A stretch of 64,000 nucleotides of DNA from NCBI GenBank assembly GCA_014338405.1, contig JTDE01000315.1:5181-69180 (forward strand), read 5' to 3'. The translations under genes and the position numbers were made by a program. Below, one piece after another: positions 12,901 to 27,900 of the stretch (its first letter is position 1; the number at the start of each line of letters is the position of its first letter). Below the pieces are notes generated by a model. It was not told the DNA's origin. It saw only the letters and a list, made by a program, of their open reading frames with translations, and searched no databases. This DNA is from Paragonimus skrjabini miyazakii (lineage: Eukaryota; Platyhelminthes; Trematoda; Plagiorchiida; Troglotrematidae).

Positions 12901-15900
12901 AGTATCTACTCTCTAGTGACATAAAACATAAGAAATCCGGCTTTGTCAAAAAAATGACAACGGGTTATAGATTCTAATAACAGAAAGACAACAGAATGTA
13001 TTAAAAACTTCGTAACTAGAAGTCGGTGCCTTTATTATCCACTACAGGCAGTTCGCCTACATCAAATCAAACGCTGAATGTGTTGTTATACTACCAGAAA
13101 ACGCCTATTGTTTGTGTTTTGACTAATGCACATCTCAAACATTTGCAGATCATGCCGTGCATTGAACCCGTCCAGATAAATCATGTAGTCAATGAAGCAA
13201 ACGGAATGCCATAGTTAAGAGCAAAACTAACTTGTTCAACTCCATTAGAGACGATTCTTTATCGACCATTATTTCACCACCAAAGGTTGTGTTTGTTTTC
13301 TCTTACTTTATCGGCGAAGTGTTGCTTAAATTCGGTCACACCTTTTTGTGAAGAGTTCAACTTTGAATTTCATGCTCAGAACCGTAAAGCTTTCTGAATG
13401 CTAGTCGTAATTTTCGTCGTTGGTCTCGCTTTAATCCAACTGCTTATCGTCCTTTTTGCCTCGTTTACTCGATGTTAGTTGGACTTTTCAACTAAGAGGT
13501 ACCAGTATTCTTAGGCGTCTTGATAATTTTGGTGCTGTTATTTAAATCTGCTAGAAGCTTCTCTTTTTCAAATTGGTTACCTCATATTGTCGCAGCATGA
13601 TATGGAAAGAAAGACCGCCAAATGAATTACCAGTCACGTTTGCATACGTCTCTAGTTACCGGCTAAATATGACCATTACCACAAGTGTCACTGACAAAAT
13701 GCAAGTTCATTAGATAACTTACTAACACTTACAGACAATCAGTCAAAGTTGGGCTGCATTACATCTTGCCTAATAGAACCAATGAAACATTGGTTGGGAC
13801 AAATACGTTACAAGAACGTCAAGAGGAACTCTAACCCCATCCATGGCAAGTTTGACATTAATGATGACTAAAAACGAGAATGAAACATGTCTAATCCTTC
13901 GTTACGACACGGGCTCGCTGGGAAGCCGAAGCGTGTGTTATAAGTTTGGCATGTTAAGCAAGGCGAGGTGTAAATAGAAACGAGCATTTCGGTTACGTTG
14001 ATATTTCACGAATACACTGGAAATATCTTCGTAATTCAATCCTAAAACCTGTGGTTTTCAAACAAAATGACACGAGTACAGATGCATAGTCTCTGTAATA
14101 AATTTATACTTTCATCCTAGGGATGCGGTTGATCAGACAAGTTGCTTATAAACGATAAACTCACACATAAACATGCAGGACCAAATAATCCTAAATAATT
14201 TTGGGCATTATGCTAAATTACGTTCTTTAGGTGACGGATTCAATCTGAAAGCCTAACACAAATCAGAAAATCCTTTCAAGTATTCAGGATAACGTTTTTG
14301 ATTTGAAACGGCCCTCGTCGTGTAGTGTAGACTTAATTGTGTGACTGGGACAAGAACACTAATTAATGGGGCCGACGGATCTCGCCCTGATGTGTACTAG
14401 AAGTTGCAAACATGTAATGAAATGAGTGGCATTATCAGATTCTTCTGTTCCACTATTCTGCCGTAAATTATTTGTCGGTGTCAGCCTGTCGCCCAAGTCC
14501 CAAGAACCACGCCCATTAGCGTTTGAATTGTCTGTCAAAAGTGGGACAGAGTTGAAATTACCGGAACATTTGTGAGCAACCCACTACCTGTGAAATTCAT
14601 ATGCTTCTTTAGTGATGCGCTTTCATATATTGCCGAAATTGGACATCTTACACGGTGCTAATTTATGATGTAAATATATATATGTATTTAATTTTGATGC
14701 ACTCAGCCGTGAACTAAATGCCTATACTCAGACGACCAGTAGAATATAGCTTATTTCTTCATCAATATACCAAAACGATAGTCTTCCACTTACTGTAGGC
14801 ATGTGTATACCGGGACTTATTTGAGCGGGTACGACCCGCACTGCCATGACAAATTGCAACAACCTGGGGGTATTAATACACTAAAACAACCTCAATACGC
14901 AAACTAATTACTGTCAAATCCATTGATAGATAATACGATGAATGTTGTAAGTTGAAATATGCTTTAACGGAGGGTTACAATTAACTAGTCCATTAATGTC
15001 GAAGGTTGTGGCAAGTTTATGGAAAGGCCCTGTTTCAGCGAAGATCGAGACGGCACCGGAAAACTGCATGCCTCTCTGCGTCAGGTGCTTTATCAGCATA
15101 GATATGAACTCATAGTTTCCAGTAATTAGTGTGATGCATCTTTATTATTCCTGAAACGGGCACCCACTAACTTCATAATGTGGGTACCAAAATGGTGAGC
15201 ACAAGTTCAGTGTTACAATGCTAGAATGCGTAGGTGCACCAATCACGCAGACAAGGTTCGCACAACAGAAGGACAAGTCGAACATATCATATCGACTGGA
15301 CACGATATAAACAACAGCCATACTGTTTTACCGTCATAAGAATTAACTCAGTTGAATTAATCAAAAGATTTAGAGATTTATGTATAATTGCACAACAGCT
15401 AAGTAATCTGTGAATCGAAAGCCTGTTGCAAAGCAAATTAAGGTTATGCCGTCCAAACTATCCTGAAAAGGCTTAGCTCAAATATTCACTGACAAATCAA
15501 TGTTAACGAGAGGCCCCACTTGGCTGATTACTAAGTTTCAGTAAACTCTTCCGAACCGAACAAAATCCAAAATGTGAGAGAGAACTCTTGTGTAGGAAAG
15601 ATGAGTTATATGAAGACGCCAAGTCACATCCACCAATACATGAAGAGTTCGTTTTATAATCCAACAAGGTTTTCCCCTCAAGCTAATGGTAAGCATCACG
15701 AAGATGTACAAGGGTAAATTCTGTTATACATCTGATGGACCAAATAACACAGGTGTACAGACTGCCATAGAATTAGAGTCAGTTTGGTTGGTGTTTCATC
15801 TCGAGTAACTATCGTGACTTTAAAATGAAATCAATTTGACATTCTTATGGTACTAATGTTACTCCTAAGAAAAAAAATCGAAGAAATGTCTACCAGGGTT

Positions 15901-18900
15901 TATATTTAACTTTCATATTTAACATAAAATTATTCAGATCTGTTAGCCTTATCGGTCGTTTCCAGATCATTGGTAATCAATCGGCTACTTGTCGCATACC
16001 GTGAGAGATTTTATTTTGATTTTCAAAGATTTTTGCATAGTGGTGACCAAGCAGTTTACTGTCTAACAGCTTCGCTGCAGTTTATTTTCAAAAGAATACG
16101 AAGCATACTGGGTGATGCTTCGAGATCAAAAGCAGTTGCACTTGGACTCATTGTCAACCACAGCATAGGTTTCATAAGTTGCACTCAAATGTCTCACATC
16201 TATCAGAAGCTTGTAACATTTGTAATGAGGCTGCCGCGAAAGGATATTCAATTGCTATACGCTACCTTAACTTCGTCTAATCTATTGATTAATTCCGTCA
16301 ATTTAAATTGTTTGGAAAACTCTGCAGTTATGTTCTCATGGGACAATTGCTCACGTTACTGAAAACAGATAACGTGGAAGTCGATGGTGAGACGTCAGAA
16401 AGCGGCTCCTCGAAAGAGTCGATTTTGTGTTGTCCGTTTTCTTTCACTCGTTTTTGATGTGGTTTTTATCATAAGTGCCCAGAGACGGGTTACTAACTAA
16501 GTCATGAGATTGTGGATAAACATGTAAGCGAGAAGGTTTGTCAAACTTAGGTCAGTTTCTAGCGTTTAAGCTTACTTCAAACTACAAGCTTCTGTCTGCA
16601 CAGAGGCACGTAGACGTAAACATTTCCGAGGCAATGACTCGTTGATTGGTCTATGGTTAGTGTGAGAAAGTCTGCTGTAGAGTGGTCAAGTGCATGGATG
16701 TTGCCAATTCTGCAGCCTACTCTGATCAGGTTTGATTTAGGCGAAATGTTTCTTACTTCTATCCCATCGACGCGAATACGGTTACCTTTTCCACCTAAAT
16801 CTCCCCACCGATAGCCAAACAGATCCATCTGTGTTGGTCCGCTTTTGTGGTTGCATGTCTGTATGTATCAGTATGGCGTGCAAACCTACCGGATGGCCAT
16901 ACTATAAGGTTTTTCTTCTCCCTCAACATTTTCAGTTTCTTCTGTGAATCCTTCAACAGATTTTTTGTTTGATCAAAACAGAAACGTGAACACCTGCTAC
17001 TTATCCCCTCTCACCCATGTGAATCTATCCGTCTGAAACACAATTTGTTTGCACACTAACGGAAGAACGTCATTTCTTGATTGCCAGAGCTTTCACAATC
17101 CAAAACAATGTTTGATCATTTTCATGTAGCGGGCGCACAGCAACTCCTGTGGGTTACTAATGAATAAACGGAGAGTCGGTTGTTCTTGATTATACCTTAC
17201 TCACTGTTGATCATTGTTTAGGATTGGCCTTGTAGTTAGCCACTTACGAAAAAACAATGAAATCGAGTTAAAGCCCATCAGCCAAAAAGATATGTCCTGC
17301 TTTGGTGATTTTGTCTTTGATGTGAGACAAACTGCGTTGTGATGAGTATAGTTGTTTCAAAAGGTTGTGGCCGAGGTCCAAATTCCGATCTTGGCAGTAA
17401 CGTGCAGCACCAAGGATCTTTAACAACAGTCTGGTGCTGTTTTTCCAAAAAGATTGGATGGAAAGCAAAAGCTGTGGTAAAGGTGTAGTGATATTCACCG
17501 TAAAATAAACCAAATTCCCTCGGCCGCATTAATCCAGTTTTGCCTAGTAAACATAAGGAAGTTGGAGGTTTTGCCCTGCCACCTAAGTTCTAGTTGCAGA
17601 ATCACTAAGTGGATATAACAGACAATAACCTTGTCTCGTATCGAGACGACCAACCTACCTGTTCAACATTTACAAGAAAAACTGGTTGAACATGCATGGA
17701 TGACAAGTCGGTCGTGCCTACTTCGTGACCAATGGCATAATGGTCACTATGGTCACTTCATAAATGGGTGGCCGGAGTCCTAATCCAGGCCACCGTAATG
17801 ACATGCATTACTGACGGGATCTCAAAAGAACGAAACTTGAATAGAGTATGTTTTTTAAAGAGATTGGCAGGAGGGTGTAATAAAGGGTCAAGATAGTGGA
17901 CAATTATGAGTGGCATTGAATCTAAAACTATCCAGTAATCGAGTGATCGAAATTTGCGGCTGCTTGTCCCCCAATGACACTGAGTAATTTCTGCCTCATA
18001 CTGAAAGGCATTCTTTTGCCGGCTGGCACTAATGTATAATTTTTCTACAGCTATAAATTAGCTGGCACCCCTATATTATGAAGCGAGTCTAGCGTCTTCA
18101 CGCAGTCAATCGGTAGCTGGTAACACACTCTAACATCAACCCAATAGCAGTTTTTTAACGGCTGGACTCCAAGTTGCTCACTATTTCAATAAACAGCCCA
18201 ACTCAGTTTCAAGTAACGTATTACGTTTGTTAAGTAATGATGGACAGGGTGTCACTCGAAATTTTGGTAGACATGAGATGCAGAAGTTAGTTATTATAAG
18301 TTAAACATAGCTTATAATTACCCACAGCCTCCGTCTTCCGTAGAATTCCTAGACAGTCCGTTGAAACCCATGGAAATCAAGCACAACTCTTGCTGGAGCT
18401 TGCTAGTTCCATATATATGTTTCATATCTTCTTAATCCACTCCATATTAATAGGTAGATGTAGCATACAATAAAGTTAACGATTTATGAGTAAAAGGAGG
18501 TGAGTACACCTGATCGTGGGTCACTGCATAGGTGTAACAGGGCCGTTTTCCTCTGACTCCTCGAGGAGATCAACAAATTTCAACATCACCCACAAGTGAA
18601 CATGACTAAGCGTTCACAAACGTTATTTAGGTCGTGCCCAATGCGAGACCAGAAGCGCAGTGGTGATCATGGCTGCTACACAGAAGCGTAAACGGAGTTC
18701 AACACCCGGCCATGTCAGTATTATGCACTACTAACGGGCTTTAAGGAGAGTGAGACTAAAGTTTAATTCTTTGTTTTGAAAGAGGCTGGCTGGTAAGTTT
18801 ACCTGCGTTTGAAGCGAGTTCGGAACTAGGAAGTTTAGCAAGGCGACTTCATATAGTTTATCAGCTTACTCTGGTTATAATACACTTTGAAAAAGTTGTT

Positions 18901-21900
18901 TTTGCACTATCAGTTAGCTCGGTAAAATTTACTTTTTGCTTTTCAGCCGTATGTACTTGTCAAGACAACACATTTCTGATTTGTTTTCAAGTTCGATCAG
19001 AATCGAACTGGATGTGCCTGCATGTATCCAGATGTTATTCGTCAACACAGCAAAAAATCATACATTATGAGATAACAAAGATTTGTCCAGTCTCATCGGC
19101 TAAATATACGAAATCAATGATTAGATATGTCGTGCGTATAACAATAGGGAGATAAGTTACGCACCTTATTATGCGTATGAAAACGAATACAAACACTTTG
19201 TAACATCTGTCTTTTTGCCTCTCAAATAAATTGAAACAAAGAGTCGGTGTTTCATCGTTGTAGGTTATTGAACTGGAATACACTGGTTCTTTGTATCCGG
19301 TACATCAGTAGCGGAGACGGTAACATTTCGTCTAATTCCTTCACCCACAAAAGTAAAGTACTGGGATAAGTAGAACCTTTAGTTAACAACAACAGTCAGA
19401 ACAGTTATGACTGCGCTGCGACTTCAGAGAAATGGACAGCCAGAATTTATTAGCAATGCCTCAAAGCACACGAACAACGTTGGGTTCCGATGGTGCAGTA
19501 ACATGTCGTACTAGTTGGTCAGGTCAACAAGGTGGCTTTTCACCTGAGGGATCTAGCTGTGGACAGGGTAGGACTTCGGTTTATGCTTCGTGCTGTTGTT
19601 GCTCATTAAGTTTCACAAGCTACTATAACACGACTAACCTAATTCGGGCACTGCAGTATGGACTGACTCGTGTGTATCATGCAATCAAATTATGGGTCGC
19701 CACTTCAAACTAATCGTGGTGCTTAGCCCGTTTACAGTAATAACACTAGTAATAATGAAAATGAAAACAGCAATAACTTGTAGAGCTATTCTGTCTATCG
19801 TATAACCCATTAGTTCATTTATCGTTACCGTGACACCCGTATGGACATTAAAGACTGACTTACATAATAAACACAGCTGAACACATGCCGAAATGATCGG
19901 TATACATGACAATAGACAGGGCGGACGGAAATTTTACTTCTTCCAATACAACATAGGCCATGAGACTTTATTACGACGTTGAGCGAGTCTGTTCGTTCGA
20001 CGTGCTACTGCGTCATCGAAATCCAAGAATGTTGATGTCCTCAGTAGCCGTGCCAGGTTGTTCCCAACTGGTACACATCAGGCGCACAAGTACTGCTGAT
20101 GAGAATGTTTAATATGTACCTTCCAGTTGTGGCAATCAAACGTCATGAGATAAATTAAGTGTTTCAAGCCTTTATTTGTTCTAAGTCAAGTATGCTGATG
20201 TCAAACAGTTCACTTTGCTGATAACGATGCTGATTCTGAAGTAAGCATTGAATAAACAGTTTATACCCCTTAAATTTTACTAGGTAGAGTTTTGAACCGA
20301 CAATCCACATGCCACTTGATAAGATGTGATATGATCTATTTCGACCGTTGATGCTGGACATACATACGCAACCCCCCCTACACACACAAAGGTTCGCTAT
20401 TCATTGACGCATTCATTTCTGTCTACATTACATCACTGGTCTATTATCCATTCGAATTCATTGAACAGATATAGTGGATAAGTGAACTAAAATGAAGTAA
20501 AAGTTTTTACAACTAATAAGGTACTTTAGACCAAATAATTATTATAGGATTACTGAACTGATTTTGTCATGTAATGTATATTATGACTATGGACAAAGTG
20601 GACCTCTGTCAAGCTTTGTATAGCTGAACGTGCACCAAGTCGATCAGGCCGATATACCGGTTGGTGGATGTATACTAAGGGACAATTTTCAAACCGGCAC
20701 TTTAAAATAAGCGCATTCGATTTTGTTTAAATTCATTTGGTAGCGGAAAGAGATTGATATCACTGTTAAATTGTCCATCCGTAGCGATGAAAAATGATTA
20801 CCCATACAAATTTGGCCCCTCTGATGCTGCAAACTAAAATACTGCAGAAAATAAAAAAGAAACACCGGAAACAATGGCAATAATTCGGCTGTACTCTCCA
20901 CCGAGTAAACTTTTACTGTCAATGTGTTACCACTTACAAGAACGCGATAAGCTCCGGCTATTGGTAGTGGAATACGTTAATTTGTTTTCCATTAAACAAT
21001 CCGGTTTTTAAGGTCCCTAATTTGGGCTTGACGAATTACCGTTCACATTTCGTTTATCCCGTAATAATTGAGGGACATTTTATTGCACCTAGAATCCCAA
21101 GGGAATTGAGTTTTATTGGGAAGATTAAAATGTACCGACCCCTAAACCGACAAGATCACTGTCGAGTGGTTATTGAACGCGATCCACTGAGAAGCTATGT
21201 GGTATTCCTCCATAAATTCCATGAATACAAATCCCCAAAACAGTCACTTATCTCAAACGGTTTTCCACAAAAACGTCATACCCGCTTCCAACACTGTATG
21301 GTTAATCTGACTGTTTTTCTCAGTCACAGCAATTCGTGATTGGGGGGAGATGGTAAAGCGCATTGGATATCAATAGACAGTACAATACACATTTATTCTG
21401 GATTGTTTTGTGTGATCGAAGATGGATATACCAAAACGGAGAGTTACACTTCGTCAAACGAGTAACAATTTACAATGGTATTTTTTAATCTGGAGATGTT
21501 GCCCAACTGAAATCGAATGATCAGTTGATGGCTGGTTGAATTTGAGAGAAATTTGAAATGGCAGTTGGCTTTGATTTTTGAAATCGATCTCTCACAAACA
21601 GTTCCACCCTAGTTCATCGAGACATCAAATCTGCGAATGTATGAATGGCCATTGGCAAGTGGTAACCAATCAGCTCACTCCAATTTGTTAACCCCAACGA
21701 CATAATAACTATGGAAATGTCATTCAAGCGAGGGATGAGTAGTCCATAATATAACCTGTAGTGAAGAATATATTTAGCTTATAGCGCAATTACGGTGACA
21801 CTGCACTGCTTGTTATCTTTAACACGCGAATAAAGGGACTTTTTCCACAAATTTCGATTCCTCAGTCTGATTCCATCATCTACAACCATCAGGATGCAAC

Positions 21901-24900
21901 AGTTCTCAAATGTGGTGTGATCACACATGATAGTGTTGATGATGATGGCAACTCTATCGGGGATCATGTAGCCTGATTCGACCAGGCACGCTAAAACTAA
22001 GCCAGCGGTGTTCTATTAGTTCTCAGCTGTCCGTGTACGCAGAAGTATTTTGTTTAAGCGCTAGAGTTATGGTTTGTCGTTCGTACAGATCCCGTTACGG
22101 CATTAACGTACCTACGTCACTGATCTAAAGATGATCACTGGTATTCTTCTGGTTACCATTTTTATAAATGTTGCGCTTTATTTAACTTGCCCGTAAACGA
22201 GTTTGTTAACCAACTTTTACCTCCGTTACTCTTGTTGACTATAGTTGAATGGTCGTAAGTTTATTGCTTTTCAACATGAATAAAAGACGAACATGATTTT
22301 GAATGAACTTTGAAATCTAGTGAATTCATTATGAGGCACGTGGAGTAGTCACCGAGAAGACCACTTCACTAACAGAAAAGTGGTAGTGTAACCTATTGTC
22401 AGTAGATCAATACGAACTATTGAACGAAAGTGAAAAGAACGAACACGAAATCCAATTTATTTTTTCTCAGATGGCTTATGGAGTAAAGGTCCAATCAAGT
22501 GTAGATAAAATTCACAATGTAGCGACCCATATTCTTCACCACTTTTGAGTAACTGGAACATCACTTACAGAGTTAAGTGTCATTAACAATCTCAGCCTAA
22601 CTGAGAAATCTTAATATACAGCCATCAAACTAACTGCAAATGAATGTGACTGACTGAACTGAACAATAGTATCAGTAGGCATACCTAATCGTAGATAGCT
22701 TTCTAGATCACAAAGTTTCATTGGCAAAGGCACAGGTGTCGCAAAATGTTTGCTCAAGTCCTTCACATTCTCAATAGGGCAATTCAGCCTGCTGCTAGTC
22801 AACAAACTAGCATTCCAAAATTCAGGGTGAACCACTTGAAGCAAGAGGAGAAAAACTGATCTTTTTAATAGTAGACTGTAGGTTATCATCCTGTAGAACA
22901 GCATTCTTAAGTAGCATAACTTTAAGGTTGGTGTATGAAGTCTTTCACCTGTCTCACTCCACAGGCACTTAAAACGGTAGGAAATATCAGAAACCTGATT
23001 AGACGATGGCCGACCTCAAGTCAACTTCGGACTGAATTTTATTAACAGTTTATGACAAACAATTCGGGAAAACCAAATTCAGGGATCCACTGAATGTACG
23101 TAAACATGTTTGCTTGAAAAGGAAAGTGGTTTTAAGCTTTGTATTGGACACTGGATGAATAATGATTTGTGATTTGGTCAAATGCTGCATACTATGCAGA
23201 AATTATGTGCGCAACAGCAGGAAACCGTGAGCTTTATAGGGTTGTATAATGTTGGCCAAAACATATTCCTTACTTATCCCGAACATTTTAGTAGGGTTCG
23301 TGTATTTTTGCCATCACCACTGCGGCATCTGACCGCTGTTAATGAGTCCGTCTACCGAGCTTGTCCATAAACACATCAAACTAAAGGGCTTATTGCTCAT
23401 TGTCAGTTAGGTTTGCAGCACAGATGACAAGACGGCAAACATGCTTGTTAGTTTGAAGTGGGTATAGACTCATGAGTCCTCCGTACATAATAATCGGTTT
23501 CAGATAACTATACTCGTTTTAGCAAACACAAATGTCACAAGTCTCTAAATAACGTCGTGAATGTTACTGGAAATCATGTATACAATGTCGAGTTCTGAAG
23601 AATAGCCACCTAAGTGGGGTAGGAGTGTGTTATTTGGGAGACCAGCCGGTTGCTTGTCATAAATGAGATACCGTGAAGTGGGAGAGAGTTTCGAAAATAA
23701 TTCTGCTTTATAAGTCACTTTGATAGGACAAAACAGACAAAAGTGAATCGTTCGAAACTACTCGGTGATCTGAGGTATGATACATATGGCGGGTTGCAAA
23801 AAATTGCAACCTTCTCGGGCTACCATAAAGCGATGCAAACTCAGCTACCATGATGTCGTTGTGACTCTGCTAAGTCTACAGGAATGTCACTGAAATTGCC
23901 TCTTGCCAAAATAACAAGGTCAACAGAGCTAACTTCCGGTCCAAGTGCATAAACACACTATCACTGAACTATGGAGTAGGTATGACACAAACCGACTGCA
24001 TCTTGTCAGTATGGGCAAACTGGAAACTTCATGCAGGTGTACAGTATTTGATAGAAAATGAACGGTCCGTAGGCCAGTTTAGTTATTTTGAAGTTTGATT
24101 ATTTATTTTTCAAATGCCAAACTGACCAGTGATGTTTCTGATCCTCCAATGAACCCGATTCCCAAACTTTCTGACGGTGTAACTTTCAATTGAATTTGAA
24201 CCTCTGATCCAGCAACAATCGTTTGAGTTAGAGCCAATTCGGAATGTTCTAAGTGAGCTGAAAGTTCCACTGATCTTTCTACACAAAAGCTGTTGCGCGG
24301 ACTATTTGGTCCAATTGGGGTCGGAATGACAGAATTGCGTGTCGAAGACATTTTGGCTGTGAAATTGTAGTTGGGTACTTGCAAAGTAGTCAGATTGGGT
24401 GAACTTGCCCTTCGTAAATGTGAAGAAATTCTTACTGGAGACAAGAAGTTTGCAGAACGGTCCATATCTGCAATAAACGAAACGGGCTAATTGTATACAT
24501 AGTGAAATTGTTTGCTTTGGTAAAAGACCGTATGAGACGGTGACGATACAAAACGTGTAACACACAAAGGCTTCGTCAAAAGCTGCGTTTTGAAGGATTG
24601 TCACAGATCACCTGGAACACGTTACTTCATCATTTGTTCAACGCACAATTTCAGAATGAAACACGGCTCAAGAAATAAATTACTTTGCTGACGTTCAAAA
24701 CTTGACTCCCGTTGCGAAGCCAATTTTTCATCGAAATCCGTTGTTAAACTAACTGGGTGAATCGTAAGTATATCAGGCGGCCACCTAAGACAGGATTCCG
24801 CAGTAGAAATTAGAACAGACTTCTTCTCGAAAATACCTACGAGCAAACCCATCATCGACATTTAGTTGGAAATGTGAAACGCCTAAAATTTTGTTTCGTT

Positions 24901-27900
24901 TAGATTTTTCTAAGCCAAGGAGTAAGTGTTCATATGCTCAACTTTTTGTAAACAATTTACAATATATACATGGCTGGGTTTTGCACACAAATAATGCCAG
25001 TTACCATATTTTACCCTAAGAATACACAAGGTGTGGTGCAAGCTGTTGTAGAAGGTTGTGTTATCCACTTATTGAATAACCAAAAACCATTGTGAGTTAA
25101 AATTTAGTGCCCTAAAAACATTCTCATAGAAGCTCGTCATTGTTTTCATCAACAAGAAGTGACATGTTTAGTTGGAAAAACAAAAAGTAATATTATTCCT
25201 ACTTCACAGAGTGAGAATTAACAAGAAAAAAGTGAGAATACTGTAACAGAGAAGAGAGTTTACGATGGTAATTGCGTGAACAACTGCTGTTACAGATTGT
25301 GTTAAAAACGTGGCTTTCGCAGCAGGTCATGCCTAGGTTTAGACAGCCTAATAGAATCGAGCCTAAGTACATCGAAACTTTACAGGTTAACGAAAGCGGA
25401 TACTGAAATCTTGTTTAATTTTTTAAGTCCGGGAACAACAATTAGTGTTGTTGACAGAAAATGTTTGTATTTACACAAGGAAACAATACCTCAATATCTG
25501 CATGACATACAGCAATTCCCATCAACTGAAAGTGAATAGGTACCTGTTAGGTTCCACATGACGCACCAGTATACATCACTTCAGCAAATCTAGTGGTGAA
25601 ATTTGACGCTGTGTTCTGAGGTCGTTTATATTTGATCATAGGCGTTTGTATTAAAATCTACATTATTTTTCTTTTAAGCAAGAATTTAACTACGCCACTG
25701 TGTTTCACATAAGCCATCAATAATCGATAACAAAATATTTTAACCACCATCAAATGTGGATTGGCAAAACTCTGGCTGCACTCCCCGAGTATAACTCCAA
25801 CAGTTGTGATTGCATCCTAGAACGAACCAACATTTTTAAGCCCAGACGCAACACTGCTCACTAGCACTTCTGCCAATACACCATAAAGAAAAAATAGACT
25901 GTGATGCATTTGCGAGGCTACCCTAAATCTTACATGTAGTCAATCGACATGGCAAAGGTTGTAAATGACATCTAGTTTGTTGATTGAGGTGAAAATAAAT
26001 TTGATTCAAGTACCCGGCTCCGAACAAGGCAGAGTTTCAGTTAATCTCTTCCATATTTCCAGTAAGTTCTCAAGAAGTGTCAAACATCTGTTTCCAGCAG
26101 TTTTCACCAAGATGTTACAGTTAATTGTTGTTCATGTAAATTATACGTGGAAATCGGAACGACTCTGATAGTTCAATACATATCACTGACTTGGAGCTGA
26201 TAACAATACACAAGACCTACTGAAGGTCTTGAGCAAGCCTGCCATTGGTTGTAGTTATTGATCGCTGCGTCTCTGTGTGGTTTAGCCAAACAAGTCAGTC
26301 AATTAGCCAAACCAATCATTTTCAAATGCATTCTATGAAAAATGATTGCATGTTCTGTCTACAGAAAACCAAGCAAATTCGCACCGCCTGCTAGGTTCTT
26401 ACTTCAAAATAATCAATTGCACGCACTTATTTTGTTGTTCACTGGCTGTTCCTCTTAACCCGGCCGGTCAATTCACCTTGCCCGCTTTTTAAAGAAGTTC
26501 TGGGTCAGTGGTCTTGTAATTGACAGGATATCGACTGGCCACAAACGAGCATTATTCCCCTTCATTCAAGCTTACGAACTGAACGGTTTATCCTCCTTTT
26601 AGTTTTGTCAGCAGCCATTGGATTACCTGTTCATTGATTGAAGTGCGCTTGGCTGCATCTGAATTGTGTGCCTTATGCTCAATTCATCGGTCTAGTTGAT
26701 TCCGCAGGTACTTTATTTGCAATATTGGCCTGAATTTTGCTAGCTAAACAAGCGACCAGTGATTGGCAAGTGGTGTAGCTCCTCTTTAAATAATGGAAGC
26801 ATAGAAAATGTTCCACGTGCTCGAAAAAAATCGGACACGAAGGAAAACTGTTGCATTCTTGCAAAATAGACCAATGAATGATATGGTTTATTGCAGATTA
26901 TCCGTAACTGACTGTATTGACTTGAAAGGTAATGCCTGTATTTAGTATATCTCTCTTTGTTTAGGATAACCTTTAGACAATCAACAGTTTGGTTCAATGT
27001 TAATGTTTTACTAGTGACAGAAAAATCCCCAAACCGGATGAACCAGCGAAAATGTTGGTAGTACTTAAAACAGTCTAGACGTAAACAATCAAACAAAGTG
27101 AAAGGTAACAAATCATGAGTCAAGTGTGGATAGACAGGGAAGCAGTAGTAGCTTTAGTTCGTTAATAACAACAGATTGGCCACACTTGAACAACAAGACA
27201 GAATTAGAATCGATAAAGTCAGTCAGATAAGTTGACCGCATATTCAAACGCTTGAAGAATGAATAAGTGAGAGTATATTCTTAAGGTTTTACGGTTGTCG
27301 TTTTATCCAGCCAACCACTGATATCAACAATATTTTAGTTGGTACCACATTTTTCTGCTTGTTTGCTTACCGTTAGATCATCGAACAGTTGTATCGGTGA
27401 CAATGATGACATGAACGGTACCCTAGACTAGAACTGAATCTACTGCTCAAAGCAACTTTAGCACCAGCGTTCACTCAGGAGTCTGACCCATCATTCACCT
27501 CTCACAGCGAGTCTAGCTGACGAAAACGTTTAGTAGAAACTGGGGACCGTCATTGATATGATGATCCTGCATTCAAACAGAAGGAGAGGACGAAATGCAG
27601 GAGTGGAAAGACATTATAGTCAAAGACACGTAGCCCGTGCACGGTACTTCACAATCGGCGAGCCGGTTCTTGTACGCATACGTCATGGATCGCTAAACTG
27701 GAAAATAGGAATAGTCGTCCAACGGAGAAGATCAATCCTGTACGAAATGAAAGTCGGCGAAGCCACATGTGCGGCACGCATGCCAGATTCGCCGGAACCG
27801 GAGAGATGCACTGTGCGACCGAGTAGGACCAACCGCGTAACTCGATATACTGCTGGGCGTTTTCGACTTGTAGAAGGAACGACCACCGAAACCGAACATT

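Noticed and set aside
21022..21339. Plus-strand 105-codon frame
   Set aside because: Reads plausibly (YRPLNRQDHCRVVIERDP) but has no recognised domain, no splice signals of quality and no ATG at its start.
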